From the NCBI RefSeq assembly GCF_017308075.1, contig NZ_JAFKFX010000030.1:186001-250000 (forward strand): a DNA stretch of 64,000 nucleotides. The letters are read 5' to 3'. The notes under the pieces are model-generated. The model was not told where the DNA came from, did no database searches, and saw only the letters and a program-made list of their open reading frames with translations. This stretch comes from Allobosea sp. Lineage in GTDB: Bacteria > Pseudomonadota > Alphaproteobacteria > Rhizobiales > Beijerinckiaceae. Numbering within the stretch: the first letter of the stretch is position 1; each line of letters begins with the position of its first letter. Shown here piece after piece: positions 54,401 through 63,453 of this stretch. The translations under genes and the position numbers were made by a program.

Positions 54401-55650
54401 GCCTTCACCCCGCCCTGCGTGTAGAGGTGGAAGGCGCCGTAGATCGAGGAGCGGTCGCGCGCGCCGAGTTCGCGGCTGCGGGCTTCATGGTACTGCCATT
54501 GCGCCAGGATCGCCTCCGGCACCCGCCCCGGCAGCAGACGCTCATCGGCGGCGGTGCGGAAGATCACGCGGCCCCCGGGCGCTGCCGTCCGGGTGATTTG
54601 CGTCCATAGCGCCGTCAGCTCGGCATCGTTCATCCAGTCCTGCGCATCGAGCAGGACATAGCCATGGCAGCTCGCCGCGGGCTGCTGCGCAAGATAGGCC
54701 GTGACCGAGCCCTGATGGTAGCCGACCCGGCTGGCACGTGCCCGCACCGTCTCGAAATGGCGCGGCTCGAGATAGGGCGGCACGGAAGCCTCGGGACCGG
54801 GGCCATAGCCGCGGCCGAAGGCCTGCCAGGCGAAATAATTGGATTGCAGGTCGAAGCCGCAGGCCAGCCGTTCCAGCCGGTGGCGCAGCACGCCGAGAAT
54901 TCCGGCATCGCCATCGGCCGCCAGAGCCTCGTATTGCGCCGGTGGGATGCCGAGCCCGTAGAGCGAGGCCGGCTGGCGCACCAGCCAGCGCACCAGCTTC
55001 TTCTCGAAGACCGGCGCGAGATGGGCATCGAACAATGCCCGCTGCTCCTCCATCGTCTTCGCCTGCAGCATGATCCGCGGATCGCAGCCGAGCCGGCGCC
55101 CGAGGAAATGCCCGGCACCGATGAAGCGGCCGAGCAGGCCGTGGCGGTAGAAATTGCGGGCGAAGGCCTCGATCCGCCGCCGCCCGATCAGGCTCCGCCC
55201 TTCCCAGTAGGCGCGCGAGAGCGCATCGAGCCGGGGCGCGATCAGCCGGTCATAGGTCTCGACATTCGCCCGCGATTGCGCCTCGCCGAAGAAGCGCCGG
55301 AAGGTCGGCTGATCGTCGATCTCGGCCAGTGCCGCGAGCTTGAGATGACCGAGCGCGATATGGGCACCGTTGAGATCGACGGCGCTGATCCTCGCCGGGT
55401 CGGCGGTGAGATAGGACAGGATGTTGCAGGAGCCCGAGGCGATCGCGACCAGATGGTCGCCCGGCTGCAGCGCCAGCGCCTCCATGTCGACGACCGGATC
55501 CTCCCAGATCTGCGGATAGACCAGGCCGGAGAAGGCGAGCGTGAACATCCGCTCCAGCAGACCGGCGCGCGACAGCGCCTTGCTGCGATGGACCGCGCTG
55601 TTGAGCCCGAGGCTGGTGTTGCGCTTGACCGCCCTGACCGTCTGCGTCAC
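54397..55650 (-). CDS. btaA: BtaA, S-adenosylmethionine:diacylglycerol 3-amino-3-carboxypropyl transferase
   Basis: Predicted 417 aa, DUF3419/BtaA family. Recognised by the AFSGLVYPQIWEDPVVDMEA start, the LQPGDHLVAIASGSCNILSYL SAM-binding segment, and the YVLLDAQDWMNDAELTALW region. Transfers a homoserine unit from SAM to diacylglycerol, the first step of the phosphorus-free betaine lipid made under phosphate starvation. Coupled to btaB. I saw no Pho box in the 200 bp upstream. Confidence 0.92.
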   Translation of the reverse strand: MTQTVRAVKRNTSLGLNSAVHRSKALSRAGLLERMFTLAFSGLVYPQIWEDPVVDMEALALQPGDHLVAIASGSCNILSYLTADPARISAVDLNGAHIALGHLKLAALAEIDDQPTFRRFFGEAQSRANVETYDRLIAPRLDALSRAYWEGRSLIGRRRIEAFARNFYRHGLLGRFIGAGHFLGRRLGCDPRIMLQAKTMEEQRALFDAHLAPVFEKKLVRWLVRQPASLYGLGIPPAQYEALAADGDAGILGVLRHRLERLACGFDLQSNYFAWQAFGRGYGPGPEASVPPYLEPRHFETVRARASRVGYHQGSVTAYLAQQPAASCHGYVLLDAQDWMNDAELTALWTQITRTAAPGGRVIFRTAADERLLPGRVPEAILAQWQYHEARSRELGARDRSSIYGAFHLYTQGGVKA

Positions 55651-55848
55651 GCCTGCCTCGATGTCATGATTGCGATGGCGAGCCGACTAGAGGAGTCGCG
55701 TGACGGTTGGGTGACGCGGCAAGGCTGCGGCGCCACCGCCTCTCGACGCCTTTGTGATCGGGAGTAGGCTTGCCGCAGGCTGCAATCGCCCTCGCCGATC
55801 GCCATATACCGGCGGACCGGAGCAAGCCGCGCAGAAAGGAGCATCACC

Positions 55849-56289
55849 ATGGGCCTGACGAGCATGTTCGCCAAGCAGAAGAAGCAGGATCACGACTTCC
55901 CGTTCCAGCTCTCCGACGCCGAATGGCGGTCGAAACTGACGCCGGAGCAGTATCACGTGCTGCGCAACCACGGCACCGAGCGCGCCGGCTCCTGCGCCCT
56001 GAATTTCGAGAAGCGTGCCGGAACCTTCTCCTGCGTCGGCTGCGACCAGCCCCTGTTCCGCTCGCACAAGAAGTTCGAGAGCGGCACCGGCTGGCCGAGC
56101 TTCGACCAGCCGCTGGAAGGCGCCGTCGAGACCAGCGAGGATTACAGCTTCGGCATGCATCGGATCGAGGTCCACTGCGCCAATTGCGGCGGCCATCTCG
56201 GCCATGTCTTCCCCGACGGCCCGCCCCCGACCGGCCTGCGCTACTGCATCAACGGCGTCGCGATGGATTTCGCCCCTGAAGTGGGGTGA
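55849..56289 (+). CDS. msrB: Peptide-methionine (R)-S-oxide reductase
   Basis: Predicted 146 aa. Zinc cysteines C62, C65, C110 and C113 (SCVGC ... HCANC), the GTGWPSF substrate loop at residues 79-85, and the catalytic C133 in RYCINGVAMDF. Repairs methionine-R-sulfoxide in proteins. Divergent from btaA. Followed by a dispersed repeat. Confidence 0.96.
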   Translation: MGLTSMFAKQKKQDHDFPFQLSDAEWRSKLTPEQYHVLRNHGTERAGSCALNFEKRAGTFSCVGCDQPLFRSHKKFESGTGWPSFDQPLEGAVETSEDYSFGMHRIEVHCANCGGHLGHVFPDGPPPTGLRYCINGVAMDFAPEVG

Positions 56290-56299
56290 GCACGCTCGC

Positions 56300-56392
56300 C
56301 GTCATGGTCGGGCTTGTCCCGACCATCCACGTCTTCCCTCCTGCAATGCGGTGTTCAAGACGTGGATGCTCGCCACAAGGGCGAGCATGACG
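56300..56392. repeat. Dispersed palindromic intergenic repeat, copy B
   Basis: A 93-bp element bounded by CGTCATG and CATGACG, holding the inverted repeats ATGGTCGGG/CCCGACCAT, ACGTCTT/AAGACGT and GCTCGCC/GGCGAGC. Bases 56300-56328 are identical to the reverse of 9418-9446. It lies between convergent msrB and the acyl-CoA dehydrogenase gene. Confidence 0.75.
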
Positions 56393-56399
56393 GATGAGA

Positions 56400-58043
56400 C
56401 TAGGCCAGTTCCGGCACCGCCCGTCGCGCCAGCGCCGCCGCGTCGACGCCATGCGGCAGATCGCCGAAATGGCCCGACCAGCGCCCGGCGAGCCGCGTCG
56501 CGACGAAGGCGTCCGCCACCGCATGCGGCGCGTGGCGGATAAGTAGGGCGCCCTGCAGCATCAGCGCCAGCCGCTCGGTCAGCCGCCTTGCCTGGCCCTC
56601 GTGGCGGATGAGCTCGGGCAGGTCGCCCTCCAGCGCCTGTAGCGCCGCATCATAGCGCCTGTCCTGCCCCGAGGCCGCATGCAGCTCCTTGAGCAGTGCC
56701 TGCAATGAGCCGGGCTCACGTTCGAGCGAGCGCAGCACATCGAGGCAGATGACATTGCCCGAGCCTTCCCAGACCGAGTTGAGCGGTGCCTCGCGATAAT
56801 GCCGTGCCATCGGGTTCTCCTCGATGAAGCCGTTGCCGCCATGGCATTCCAGCGCCTCGACCACCACGGCGGGCGTGCGCTTCGCCACCCAGTATTTGGC
56901 CAGGGGCGCGCCGATCCGCGCCAGCAACTTCTCGCTCTCCGAGCGCTCCTGCCGGTCGACCGCCGCGAACAGCCGAAAGGCGAGCCAGGCGGCGGCTTCC
57001 GCCTCGATCGCGAGGTCGGCGATGACGTTCTGCATGATCGGCTGGTCGATCAAGAGGCGCTGGAAGGCGGTGCGGTGCCGGGCATGATGCGCGGCGAGCG
57101 CAACCGCCTGCCGCATCAACCCGGCGGAGGCGGCGGCGATGTCGAGCCTTGTATTGTGGTTCATCGAAAGCCCGGTCCGCAGGCCCCGGCCGGGATCGCC
57201 GAGCATATGGCCGATGGCGCCGCGGAACTCGATCTCGGACGAGGCGTTCGAGCGGTTGCCGCATTTGTCCTTCAGGCGCTGGATCGCGATGCCGTTGCGC
57301 ACGCCATCGGGCAGCCAGCCCGGCACCACGAAGCAGGAAATCCCCTCCTCCGTCTTCGCCAGCGTCAGGAAGACGTCGGAATGCGGCACCGAGAAGAACC
57401 ATTTGCTGCCATGCAGCGAATAGGTTCCGTCGCGATTGTCATAGGCGATGGTCTGGGTCTGGCGCAGATCCGAGCCCCCCTGCGTCTCGGTCATCGCCAT
57501 GCCGACAGTGGCGCCCGTCTTGCCCGCCGCCGGCCCTTGCCTGCCATCATAGCTTTTCGAGGAGATCAGCCCGCCCCATTCCGCCCAGCGCGCCCGGTCC
57601 TGCCTGAGCACGGGAATGGCGGAATAGGTCATCGAGATCGGGCAGCAGATGCCGCTCTCGCAGCCATACCAGAGATATTGCAGACCGGCCCGCGCCACCT
57701 GCGCCCCCGGGCCGGGCTTGTTCCAGGCCAGCGCATGCGTCTCCTGACCGATGGCCCGGGCCATCAGCGCATGCCAGGCCGGATGGAATAGGATCTCGTC
57801 GATGCGGTTGCCGAAGCGGTCATGGCTGCGCAATTCCGGCCCGTACCGGTTGGCGAGCCGCGCCATCTCGATCGTCTCGGCCGCGCCGACCGTCCGCCCG
57901 GCCTCGTGCAGCCGCTCATCAGCCCAGCCGGCGTCGAAAGCCCTGACCGCCGCCTTCAATACGGGATCGGCGGCATAGGCGTCATAATCGGCCAGCGGCG
58001 GCACCTGATTGGTGACCTGGTGGGCGTGCGACACCTGGGCCAT
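56400..58043 (-). CDS. Acyl-CoA dehydrogenase family protein (AidB-like)
   Basis: Predicted 547 aa, long for a simple acyl-CoA dehydrogenase (about 390) but the right length for AidB (E. coli 541). Segments GMAMTETQGGSDLRQTQT and GSKWFFSVPHSDVFLTLAKT match the AidB FAD site, and ALECHGGNGFIEENPMARHYREA is present. AidB binds DNA and may protect against alkylation. ATG 58043 starts MAQVSHAHQVTNQVPP, typical of AidB. Confidence 0.88.
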   Translation of the reverse strand: MAQVSHAHQVTNQVPPLADYDAYAADPVLKAAVRAFDAGWADERLHEAGRTVGAAETIEMARLANRYGPELRSHDRFGNRIDEILFHPAWHALMARAIGQETHALAWNKPGPGAQVARAGLQYLWYGCESGICCPISMTYSAIPVLRQDRARWAEWGGLISSKSYDGRQGPAAGKTGATVGMAMTETQGGSDLRQTQTIAYDNRDGTYSLHGSKWFFSVPHSDVFLTLAKTEEGISCFVVPGWLPDGVRNGIAIQRLKDKCGNRSNASSEIEFRGAIGHMLGDPGRGLRTGLSMNHNTRLDIAAASAGLMRQAVALAAHHARHRTAFQRLLIDQPIMQNVIADLAIEAEAAAWLAFRLFAAVDRQERSESEKLLARIGAPLAKYWVAKRTPAVVVEALECHGGNGFIEENPMARHYREAPLNSVWEGSGNVICLDVLRSLEREPGSLQALLKELHAASGQDRRYDAALQALEGDLPELIRHEGQARRLTERLALMLQGALLIRHAPHAVADAFVATRLAGRWSGHFGDLPHGVDAAALARRAVPELA

Positions 58044-58196
58044 GGGCTTCCCTTCCGATCCGCAAACCGCCCCGTGATTAACCACCAGATTATGCCGGCG
58101 CCCCGGAATTGCGAACCTGCCCGATTGCCGCCCGAGTTTGCCCGGCACCTCGCCGCGCGCGCCATGACCGGCGCGGGCCTATGAGAGAGCCTTCAC

Positions 58197-59123
58197 GTGC
58201 TGCGACGCGTCCTGAGTACCCTGCTGATCCCCCTTGCCGCCGGCTTCGCGCTCGTCACCATTCCGGCGAAAGCCCAGCCCCAATCGGCCGCGAAGGTTCA
58301 GCCGGGCGAAGGCCGACCCTACGAGGTCGCCGACAGCGAGGTCTGGGACGTGCCCGATCCGGTCTCCGGCCGTGGCTATCAGGTCTTCGTCGCCCTGCCG
58401 CCTTCCTATGCCAGGGAGCCGCAGCGGAAATATCCGGTGCTTTATGTCACCGATGCCGACTACGCCTTCCCGATCATCCGGCAGATCAGCCGCCGCCTGA
58501 ACCTCGACGGCCCCAAACTTGAGGAATTCATTCTGGTCGGCCTGTCCTATGCCAAGGGCGAGGATGGCGCGGCCAGCCGCCGGCGCGATTACACCCCGAC
58601 ACCGAACGGGCCGAGCAGTGCGCCGGCCGGCACAGTTCATGGCCAGGGACGGGCCTACCAGACCTATCTGCGCGATCAGGTGAAGCCGTTCATCGCCGCC
58701 CGCTATCGCGCCCATCCGGCCCGGGCGCTCTTCCTCGGCCACTCCTACGGGTCATTGCTGGGAGCGCAGATCCTCTTCACCGAGCCCGGCCTGTTCAGCG
58801 GCTACATCCTCGGCAGCCCGTCGCTCTGGTACGACAAGCGTCACGCTCTGGGCCTTGAAGCGAGCTATGCCGCCCAGAACCGCGATCTGCCGGCCAAGGT
58901 CTATCTCTATGTCGGCAAGTACGAGGCGCTGCGCAAAGGCGACCGGCGCTACAGCCAGAACGTCGACATGGTCGCCGACAACCGGACCCTGGAGACGGCG
59001 CTGCGCGGCCGAAAATACCCCAATCTGAGCCGGAAATCGGTGGTCCTCGACGACGAGGATCACCTCTCAATCGCGCCGCGCGGCTTCACGCAAGGCCTGA
59101 AACATCTCCTGCCAGCGCGCTGA
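58197..59123 (+). CDS. Alpha/beta hydrolase, siderophore-esterase type
   Basis: Predicted 308 aa from GTG 58197 with signal peptide (LSTLLIPLAAGFALVTIPAKA). The nucleophile motif is LFLGHSYGSLLGAQILF (GHSYG) and the Asp/His are later (DDEDHLS near the C-terminus). The pattern resembles the Fes/IroE/BesA siderophore-esterase group. Periplasmic. No siderophore genes nearby, so the substrate is unclear. Confidence 0.78.
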   Translation: MLRRVLSTLLIPLAAGFALVTIPAKAQPQSAAKVQPGEGRPYEVADSEVWDVPDPVSGRGYQVFVALPPSYAREPQRKYPVLYVTDADYAFPIIRQISRRLNLDGPKLEEFILVGLSYAKGEDGAASRRRDYTPTPNGPSSAPAGTVHGQGRAYQTYLRDQVKPFIAARYRAHPARALFLGHSYGSLLGAQILFTEPGLFSGYILGSPSLWYDKRHALGLEASYAAQNRDLPAKVYLYVGKYEALRKGDRRYSQNVDMVADNRTLETALRGRKYPNLSRKSVVLDDEDHLSIAPRGFTQGLKHLLPAR

Positions 59124-59251
59124 ACGGGAGGGTTTAGGGTGCCCCAGACGCCGTCGCGGAAAACCCTCCGCGGCGGCGAGCAATCCAGACCGCCTGCCCC
59201 TATATTGACCGTGAACGAATCACGATCACGCAGAAAACCCAAGCCAGCCCC

Positions 59252-61615
59252 TTGTCAGACCAGTTCACCTCCGCCCCCCTGCCCCGCCCCGGCGGCCTCG
59301 CCGCGCGCGCCGCCGCGCAGCCTGCGGCCGGCTATCTGCAAGGCCTCAACCCGGAGCAGCGCCAGGCGGTCGAGGCGACCGACGGTCCCGTGCTGGTGCT
59401 GGCCGGCGCCGGCACCGGCAAGACCCGTGTTCTGACCACCCGCATCGCCCATCTGATCGCGACCGGCCGCGCCTTTCCCTCGCAGATCCTGTCGGTGACC
59501 TTCACCAACAAGGCGGCGCGCGAGATGAAGGAGCGTGTCGCGAACCTCGTCGGCCCGGTCGCCGAAGGCATGCCCTGGCTCGGCACCTTCCACTCGATCT
59601 CGGCCAAGCTTTTACGTCGCCATGCCGAGCTGCTCGACCTGCGCTCGGACTTCACCATCCTCGACACCGACGACCAGATCCGGCTGATGAAGCAGGTGAT
59701 CCAGGCAGAGGGGATCGACGAGAAGCGCTGGCCGGGCCGCATGCTGGCGGGCTTCATCGACAGCTGGAAGAACCGCGGCCTCAGCCCCAAGGACGTGCCG
59801 CCCGGCGAGGCCGGCGTCTTCGCCAACGGCAAGGGCGGCAAGCTCTATGCTGCCTACCAGGACCGGCTGAAGACGCTGAACGCCGTCGATTTCGGCGATC
59901 TGCTGCTGCACTGCCTGACGCTGTTCCGCGAAAACCCCGACGTGCTCGCGAGCTATCACGAGCGCTTCCGCTATATCCTGGTCGACGAGTACCAGGACAC
60001 CAACGTCGCCCAGTATCTCTGGCTGCGCCTCCTAGCGCAGGGCCGCCGCAACATCGCCTGCGTCGGCGACGACGACCAGTCGATCTATGGCTGGCGCGGC
60101 GCCGAGGTCGACAACATCCTGCGTTTCGAGAACGATTTTCCGGGCGCGGTCGTGGTGCGCCTCGAACGCAATTACCGCTCGACCGGCCATATCCTCGCCA
60201 CCGCCGCCAAGCTGATCGCCCGCAATGAGGGCCGGCTCGGCAAGACGCTGCGCACCGAGGACGAGGCCGGCGAGAAGGTCACCATCACCGGCGCCTGGGA
60301 CAGCCAGGAGGAGGCGCGCCTGATCTCGGACGAGATCGAGGCGATGCAGTCCAAGGGCGAAAATCTCGGCGAGGTCGCGATCCTGGTGCGCATCTCCGCG
60401 CAGATGCGCGAGATCGAGGAGCGGCTGATCCATGTCGGCGTGCCCTATCGCGTCATCGGCGGCCCGCGCTTCTACGAGCGCGCCGAGATCCGCGACGCCA
60501 TGGCCTATCTGCGCTGCGTCGTCTCAGCCACCGACGACCTCGCCTTCGAGCGCATCGTCAATGTCCCGAAGCGCGGCCTCGGCGACGCTACCATCCAGCT
60601 CCTGCACAACCATGCGAGGGCCACCGGCTTCTCGCTGATGCAGTCGGCGCGGGCCGTGGTCGAGACCGAGGAGCTGAAGCCCAAGGCCCGAACCGCGCTC
60701 CGCGAACTGGTCGAGGCCTTCGCCCGCTGGTCGGCGCGGACCGAGAGCATGCGGCAGGGCGAACTCGCGGAACTGGTGCTGGAGGAGAGCGGCTACACCG
60801 AGATGTGGCAGAAGGACCGCTCGGCCGACGCCGCCGGTCGGCTCGAGAACTTGAAGGAACTGGTCCGTTCGCTCGACGAGTTCCCCGATCTTCCGGCCTT
60901 CCTCGAGCACGTCTCGCTGGTCATGGACGCCGATGGCGGCGAATCCGGCGCCCGCGTCTCGATCATGACTCTGCACGCCGCCAAGGGGCTGGAGTTCGAC
61001 ACCGTCTTCCTGCCCGGCTGGGAGGAAGGATTGTTCCCCAACCAGCGCGCCCTCGACGAGAGCGGCCGCGCCGGTCTGGAGGAGGAGCGCCGCCTCGCCC
61101 ATGTCGGCCTGACCCGCGCCCGCAAGCGGCTGAAACTCTATTTCGCCTCGAACCGGCGCATCCACGGTCTCTGGCAGTCGAGCCTGCCCTCGCGCTTCAT
61201 CGACGAATTGCCGGAGGACCATGTCGAGGTCGTCCAGGCGCCGACCGCCTACGGCCAGGGCGGCTATGGCGCCTCGCGCTTCGAGCGCATGGAGAGCTTC
61301 GGCTCCTCCTACCAGACGCCGGGCTGGCAACGCGCCCAGGAGAACAAGGCGAAGTTTGGCTCGGGCGGCGGCTCGGGCTTCTCCGATGCCGGCCAGCGCG
61401 GCTTCGGCGGCGGCAAGCGCGGCCCGCTGATGATCGAGGGAGAGCTGACGGCGAAATCGACCGGCGGCTCGGCCTATGAGCCCGGCGCCCGCGTCTTCCA
61501 CGTCAAGTTCGGCCCCGGCTCGGTCGCCAGCGTCGACGGCAACAAGCTGACGGTGGATTTCGACAAGGCCGGCCGGAAGATGGTGCTGGATAGTTTTGTT
61601 CAGAAGGCGGGGTAG
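59252..61615 (+). CDS. uvrD: ATP-dependent DNA helicase UvrD/PcrA
   Basis: Predicted 787 aa. Walker A AGAGTGKTRVL (residues 51-61), Walker B with ILVDEYQDTN near residue 244, QSIYGWRGAEV, then the second RecA domain with TLHAAKGLEFDTVFLPG and LTRARKRL. The C-terminus holds the tudor-like domain (VFHVKFGPGSVASVDGNKLTVDF) that binds RNA polymerase. Unwinds DNA in repair and removes roadblocks. Start is TTG at 59252. Confidence 0.94.
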   Translation: MSDQFTSAPLPRPGGLAARAAAQPAAGYLQGLNPEQRQAVEATDGPVLVLAGAGTGKTRVLTTRIAHLIATGRAFPSQILSVTFTNKAAREMKERVANLVGPVAEGMPWLGTFHSISAKLLRRHAELLDLRSDFTILDTDDQIRLMKQVIQAEGIDEKRWPGRMLAGFIDSWKNRGLSPKDVPPGEAGVFANGKGGKLYAAYQDRLKTLNAVDFGDLLLHCLTLFRENPDVLASYHERFRYILVDEYQDTNVAQYLWLRLLAQGRRNIACVGDDDQSIYGWRGAEVDNILRFENDFPGAVVVRLERNYRSTGHILATAAKLIARNEGRLGKTLRTEDEAGEKVTITGAWDSQEEARLISDEIEAMQSKGENLGEVAILVRISAQMREIEERLIHVGVPYRVIGGPRFYERAEIRDAMAYLRCVVSATDDLAFERIVNVPKRGLGDATIQLLHNHARATGFSLMQSARAVVETEELKPKARTALRELVEAFARWSARTESMRQGELAELVLEESGYTEMWQKDRSADAAGRLENLKELVRSLDEFPDLPAFLEHVSLVMDADGGESGARVSIMTLHAAKGLEFDTVFLPGWEEGLFPNQRALDESGRAGLEEERRLAHVGLTRARKRLKLYFASNRRIHGLWQSSLPSRFIDELPEDHVEVVQAPTAYGQGGYGASRFERMESFGSSYQTPGWQRAQENKAKFGSGGGSGFSDAGQRGFGGGKRGPLMIEGELTAKSTGGSAYEPGARVFHVKFGPGSVASVDGNKLTVDFDKAGRKMVLDSFVQKAG

Positions 61616-61773
61616 CGTCTGATCGAGCGGTTCAATTTATCCCCAGGAGCATATTCCTCGGCTCGGTAACACGCCTGTTTCAAAACAATGAATTGAACGT
61701 TCAGCACTGCGACAGACGATGCGCGAGACAAGCGCACCCGCTTGAGAATGCCGGCGCTATGGAAATGTAGTTT

Positions 61774-61792
61774 GTCCGTGGAGATCACGGAC
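61774..61792 (+). promoter_or_regulatory. Perfect inverted repeat enclosing the hicA ribosome site
   Basis: GTCCGTG GAGAT CACGGAC, 7-bp arms, with the GGAG ribosome site at the top of the loop and the hicA ATG directly following (61793). It could be the HicB/HicA operator or an RNA hairpin that hides the ribosome site. Both are inference. Confidence 0.5.
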
Positions 61793-61987
61793 ATGCTCAA
61801 CAACAGCGCCGACATCATTCGCCGCCTCGAACGCGAAGGCTGGCAATGTGTTCGGGTCGCCGGCTCTCACCACGTCTTCAAAAAGTCCGGCATCCGTGAC
61901 ACTATCGTCGTGCCGCATCCGAAGAAGGCTCTCGGACCCGGTCTCGTGCTGAAGATTTACAAGCAGGCAGGCTGGCCGCGCGATTGA
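61793..61987 (+). CDS. hicA: HicA toxin, mRNA interferase
   Basis: Predicted 64 aa, normal for HicA. The dsRBD-like fold starts ADIIRRLEREGWQCVRVAGSHHVF with catalytic H26 or H27 in GSHHVF; VVPHPKKALGPGLVLKIYKQAG follows. Cuts mRNA and stops translation until bound by HicB. ATG 61793 chosen because the upstream part lacks the family pattern. HicB starts one base after its stop. Confidence 0.93.
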   Translation: MLNNSADIIRRLEREGWQCVRVAGSHHVFKKSGIRDTIVVPHPKKALGPGLVLKIYKQAGWPRD

Positions 61988-61988
61988 G

Positions 61989-62285
61989 ATGACCCACTAC
62001 GTCGCCATCATCGAGGATGCAGGACCAAACCACGCCGTTGGCGTCTGGTTCCCGGACCTGCCCGGCTGCTTTTCGGCCGGCGACACGCTGGACGAGGCGA
62101 TGGCGAATGCGCCCGAAGCGCTGGCGCTCTGGCTGGAAGATGCGGAGCAAGAAGGCCGCGCCCCCCCCGCTCCACGCACACCGAGCCAATTGAAAGCCGT
62201 TCCCGAAATCGCAGCCGACATGGCGCAAAATGTCGTCGCCCTCATCGCCGTCCCCGACGCCGCCTTCAGCCCTGCCGCCGAATAG
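61989..62285 (+). CDS. hicB: HicB antitoxin
   Basis: Predicted 98 aa with the HicB fold (YVAIIEDAGPNHAVGVWFPDLPGCFSAGDTLDEAMANAPEALALWLE), a partly degenerate RNase H-like domain that masks HicA. The C-terminal part may be short for a DNA-binding domain, so repressor function is uncertain. ATG 61989 overlaps no gene; it starts one base after the hicA stop. Confidence 0.93.
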   Translation: MTHYVAIIEDAGPNHAVGVWFPDLPGCFSAGDTLDEAMANAPEALALWLEDAEQEGRAPPAPRTPSQLKAVPEIAADMAQNVVALIAVPDAAFSPAAE

Positions 62286-62432
62286 CGCCTTTCCTCCGTC
62301 TTGAGGCTCTGCCGCAGGCATCAACCCGGAGCGCACGCCTTGCCGCGGCGATGACGACCGGAGCCTCGATACGTCGGCCAGTGGTTGTTCGCGCTCCCGC
62401 CGTTACGGAATGACAGGCGCGGTTCGCCGCCC

Positions 62433-63218
62433 TCAAGCGGCCTGCGCCACCCGGCCCGCGAACGCCACCCGGTCGCGGCCGCGCCGCTTTGCCTTGTAGA
62501 GCAGCCGGTCGGCCTCGGTCATCACCTGTTCGAAATTGCGCCCCGGACCGGCCCGCGCACCACCGATGCTGACACTCAAGGGAACCTGGGTGCCGTCCGG
62601 CGCCTCGAACCGGACGGCTGCGACGGCCGCGCGCAGCCTTTCCGCGATCACCCGCGTCTCAGCATCGGTCGTGCCGGGCAGGTAGATCGCGAACTCCTCG
62701 CCGCCGATCCGGCCACAGAGATCACCCTTGCGCAGCACGCCCTTCATCGCCGCGGTGATCGCGAGCAACGCAGCATCGCCGGCCGGATGTCCGAACCGGT
62801 CATTGATCGTCTTGAAGTGATCCGCATCGACGACCAGCAGCGCGCCACCCTCGTCCTGTGCGGACAGGCGCGAGGCGTCGCCGAAGAAACTCTCCCGGTT
62901 CAGCAGGCCCGTCATGCCGTCACGCCGCGCCCGCTGGGCCAGGGCCGCATGGGCCCTCGTCAGTTCTCCATGCAGCCGGCCGATCTCGTCACGGGCCGTG
63001 CGCAGCCGCTCGTGCTGCCAGAACTGGTAGGCGCTTGCCGGAAAGGCGATCAGCAGCGGGCACAGCACCGTCATCAGCCAGGCGTTGCCGTCCACCACGC
63101 CGCCCAATAGCGGAATGATGCTCATCGCGAGCCCCAGTGAAGCGGCGATGGAAAGAACGGTCGCGATCGACGCCTTGACGACGATCCTGCGCATGGAAGC
63201 AGTCATGCCTGTTGGCAT
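62433..63218 (-). CDS. Membrane-bound diguanylate cyclase
   Basis: Predicted 261 aa. Two N-terminal transmembrane helices (about residues 15-35 and 42-63), a short coiled linker (RTARDEIGRLHGELTRAHAALAQRARRD), then a GGDEF domain with GGEEF at about residue 173 and inhibitory RxxD (RKGD) five residues before. It should make cyclic di-GMP and be product-inhibited. Very short sensory part. Confidence 0.88.
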   Translation of the reverse strand: MPTGMTASMRRIVVKASIATVLSIAASLGLAMSIIPLLGGVVDGNAWLMTVLCPLLIAFPASAYQFWQHERLRTARDEIGRLHGELTRAHAALAQRARRDGMTGLLNRESFFGDASRLSAQDEGGALLVVDADHFKTINDRFGHPAGDAALLAITAAMKGVLRKGDLCGRIGGEEFAIYLPGTTDAETRVIAERLRAAVAAVRFEAPDGTQVPLSVSIGGARAGPGRNFEQVMTEADRLLYKAKRRGRDRVAFAGRVAQAA

Positions 63219-63380
63219 GGCAGCAATTGTTGAACACCCCGTTTCCGCTGCGCCACCTCAGGCCGCGTCACGCTGCCCGCACGGCCGAGCGACCGATCGC
63301 CAGCCATCCCGGGGGCAAGCCATGGCGGGAGGCCCGCTTTCGCCCACGCCTGACCTTTGCGGATCGAGGCGCAGACATGG

Positions 63381-63410
63381 GTCCCGGGCCTCGCGGCGCT
63401 CGCCCGGGAC
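63381..63410. repeat. Short GC palindrome in the 63.2-63.45 kb gap
   Basis: GTCCCGGGC (63381-63389) and GCCCGGGAC (63402-63410) form a 9-bp stem. It lies in a 235-bp gap between the cyclase start and the ABC exporter stop. I see no other gene there. It may end the ABC gene's transcript or be one more dispersed element. Confidence 0.4.
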
Positions 63411-63453
63411 AAGGGCTGATGACTGTATCGGTTCGCTCAGATCGAGACCGCCC

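Noticed and set aside
62286-62432. A dispersed repeat remnant in the gap after hicB
   Set aside because: GTTACGGAATGACAGG resembles element ends, but no partner arm could be found.
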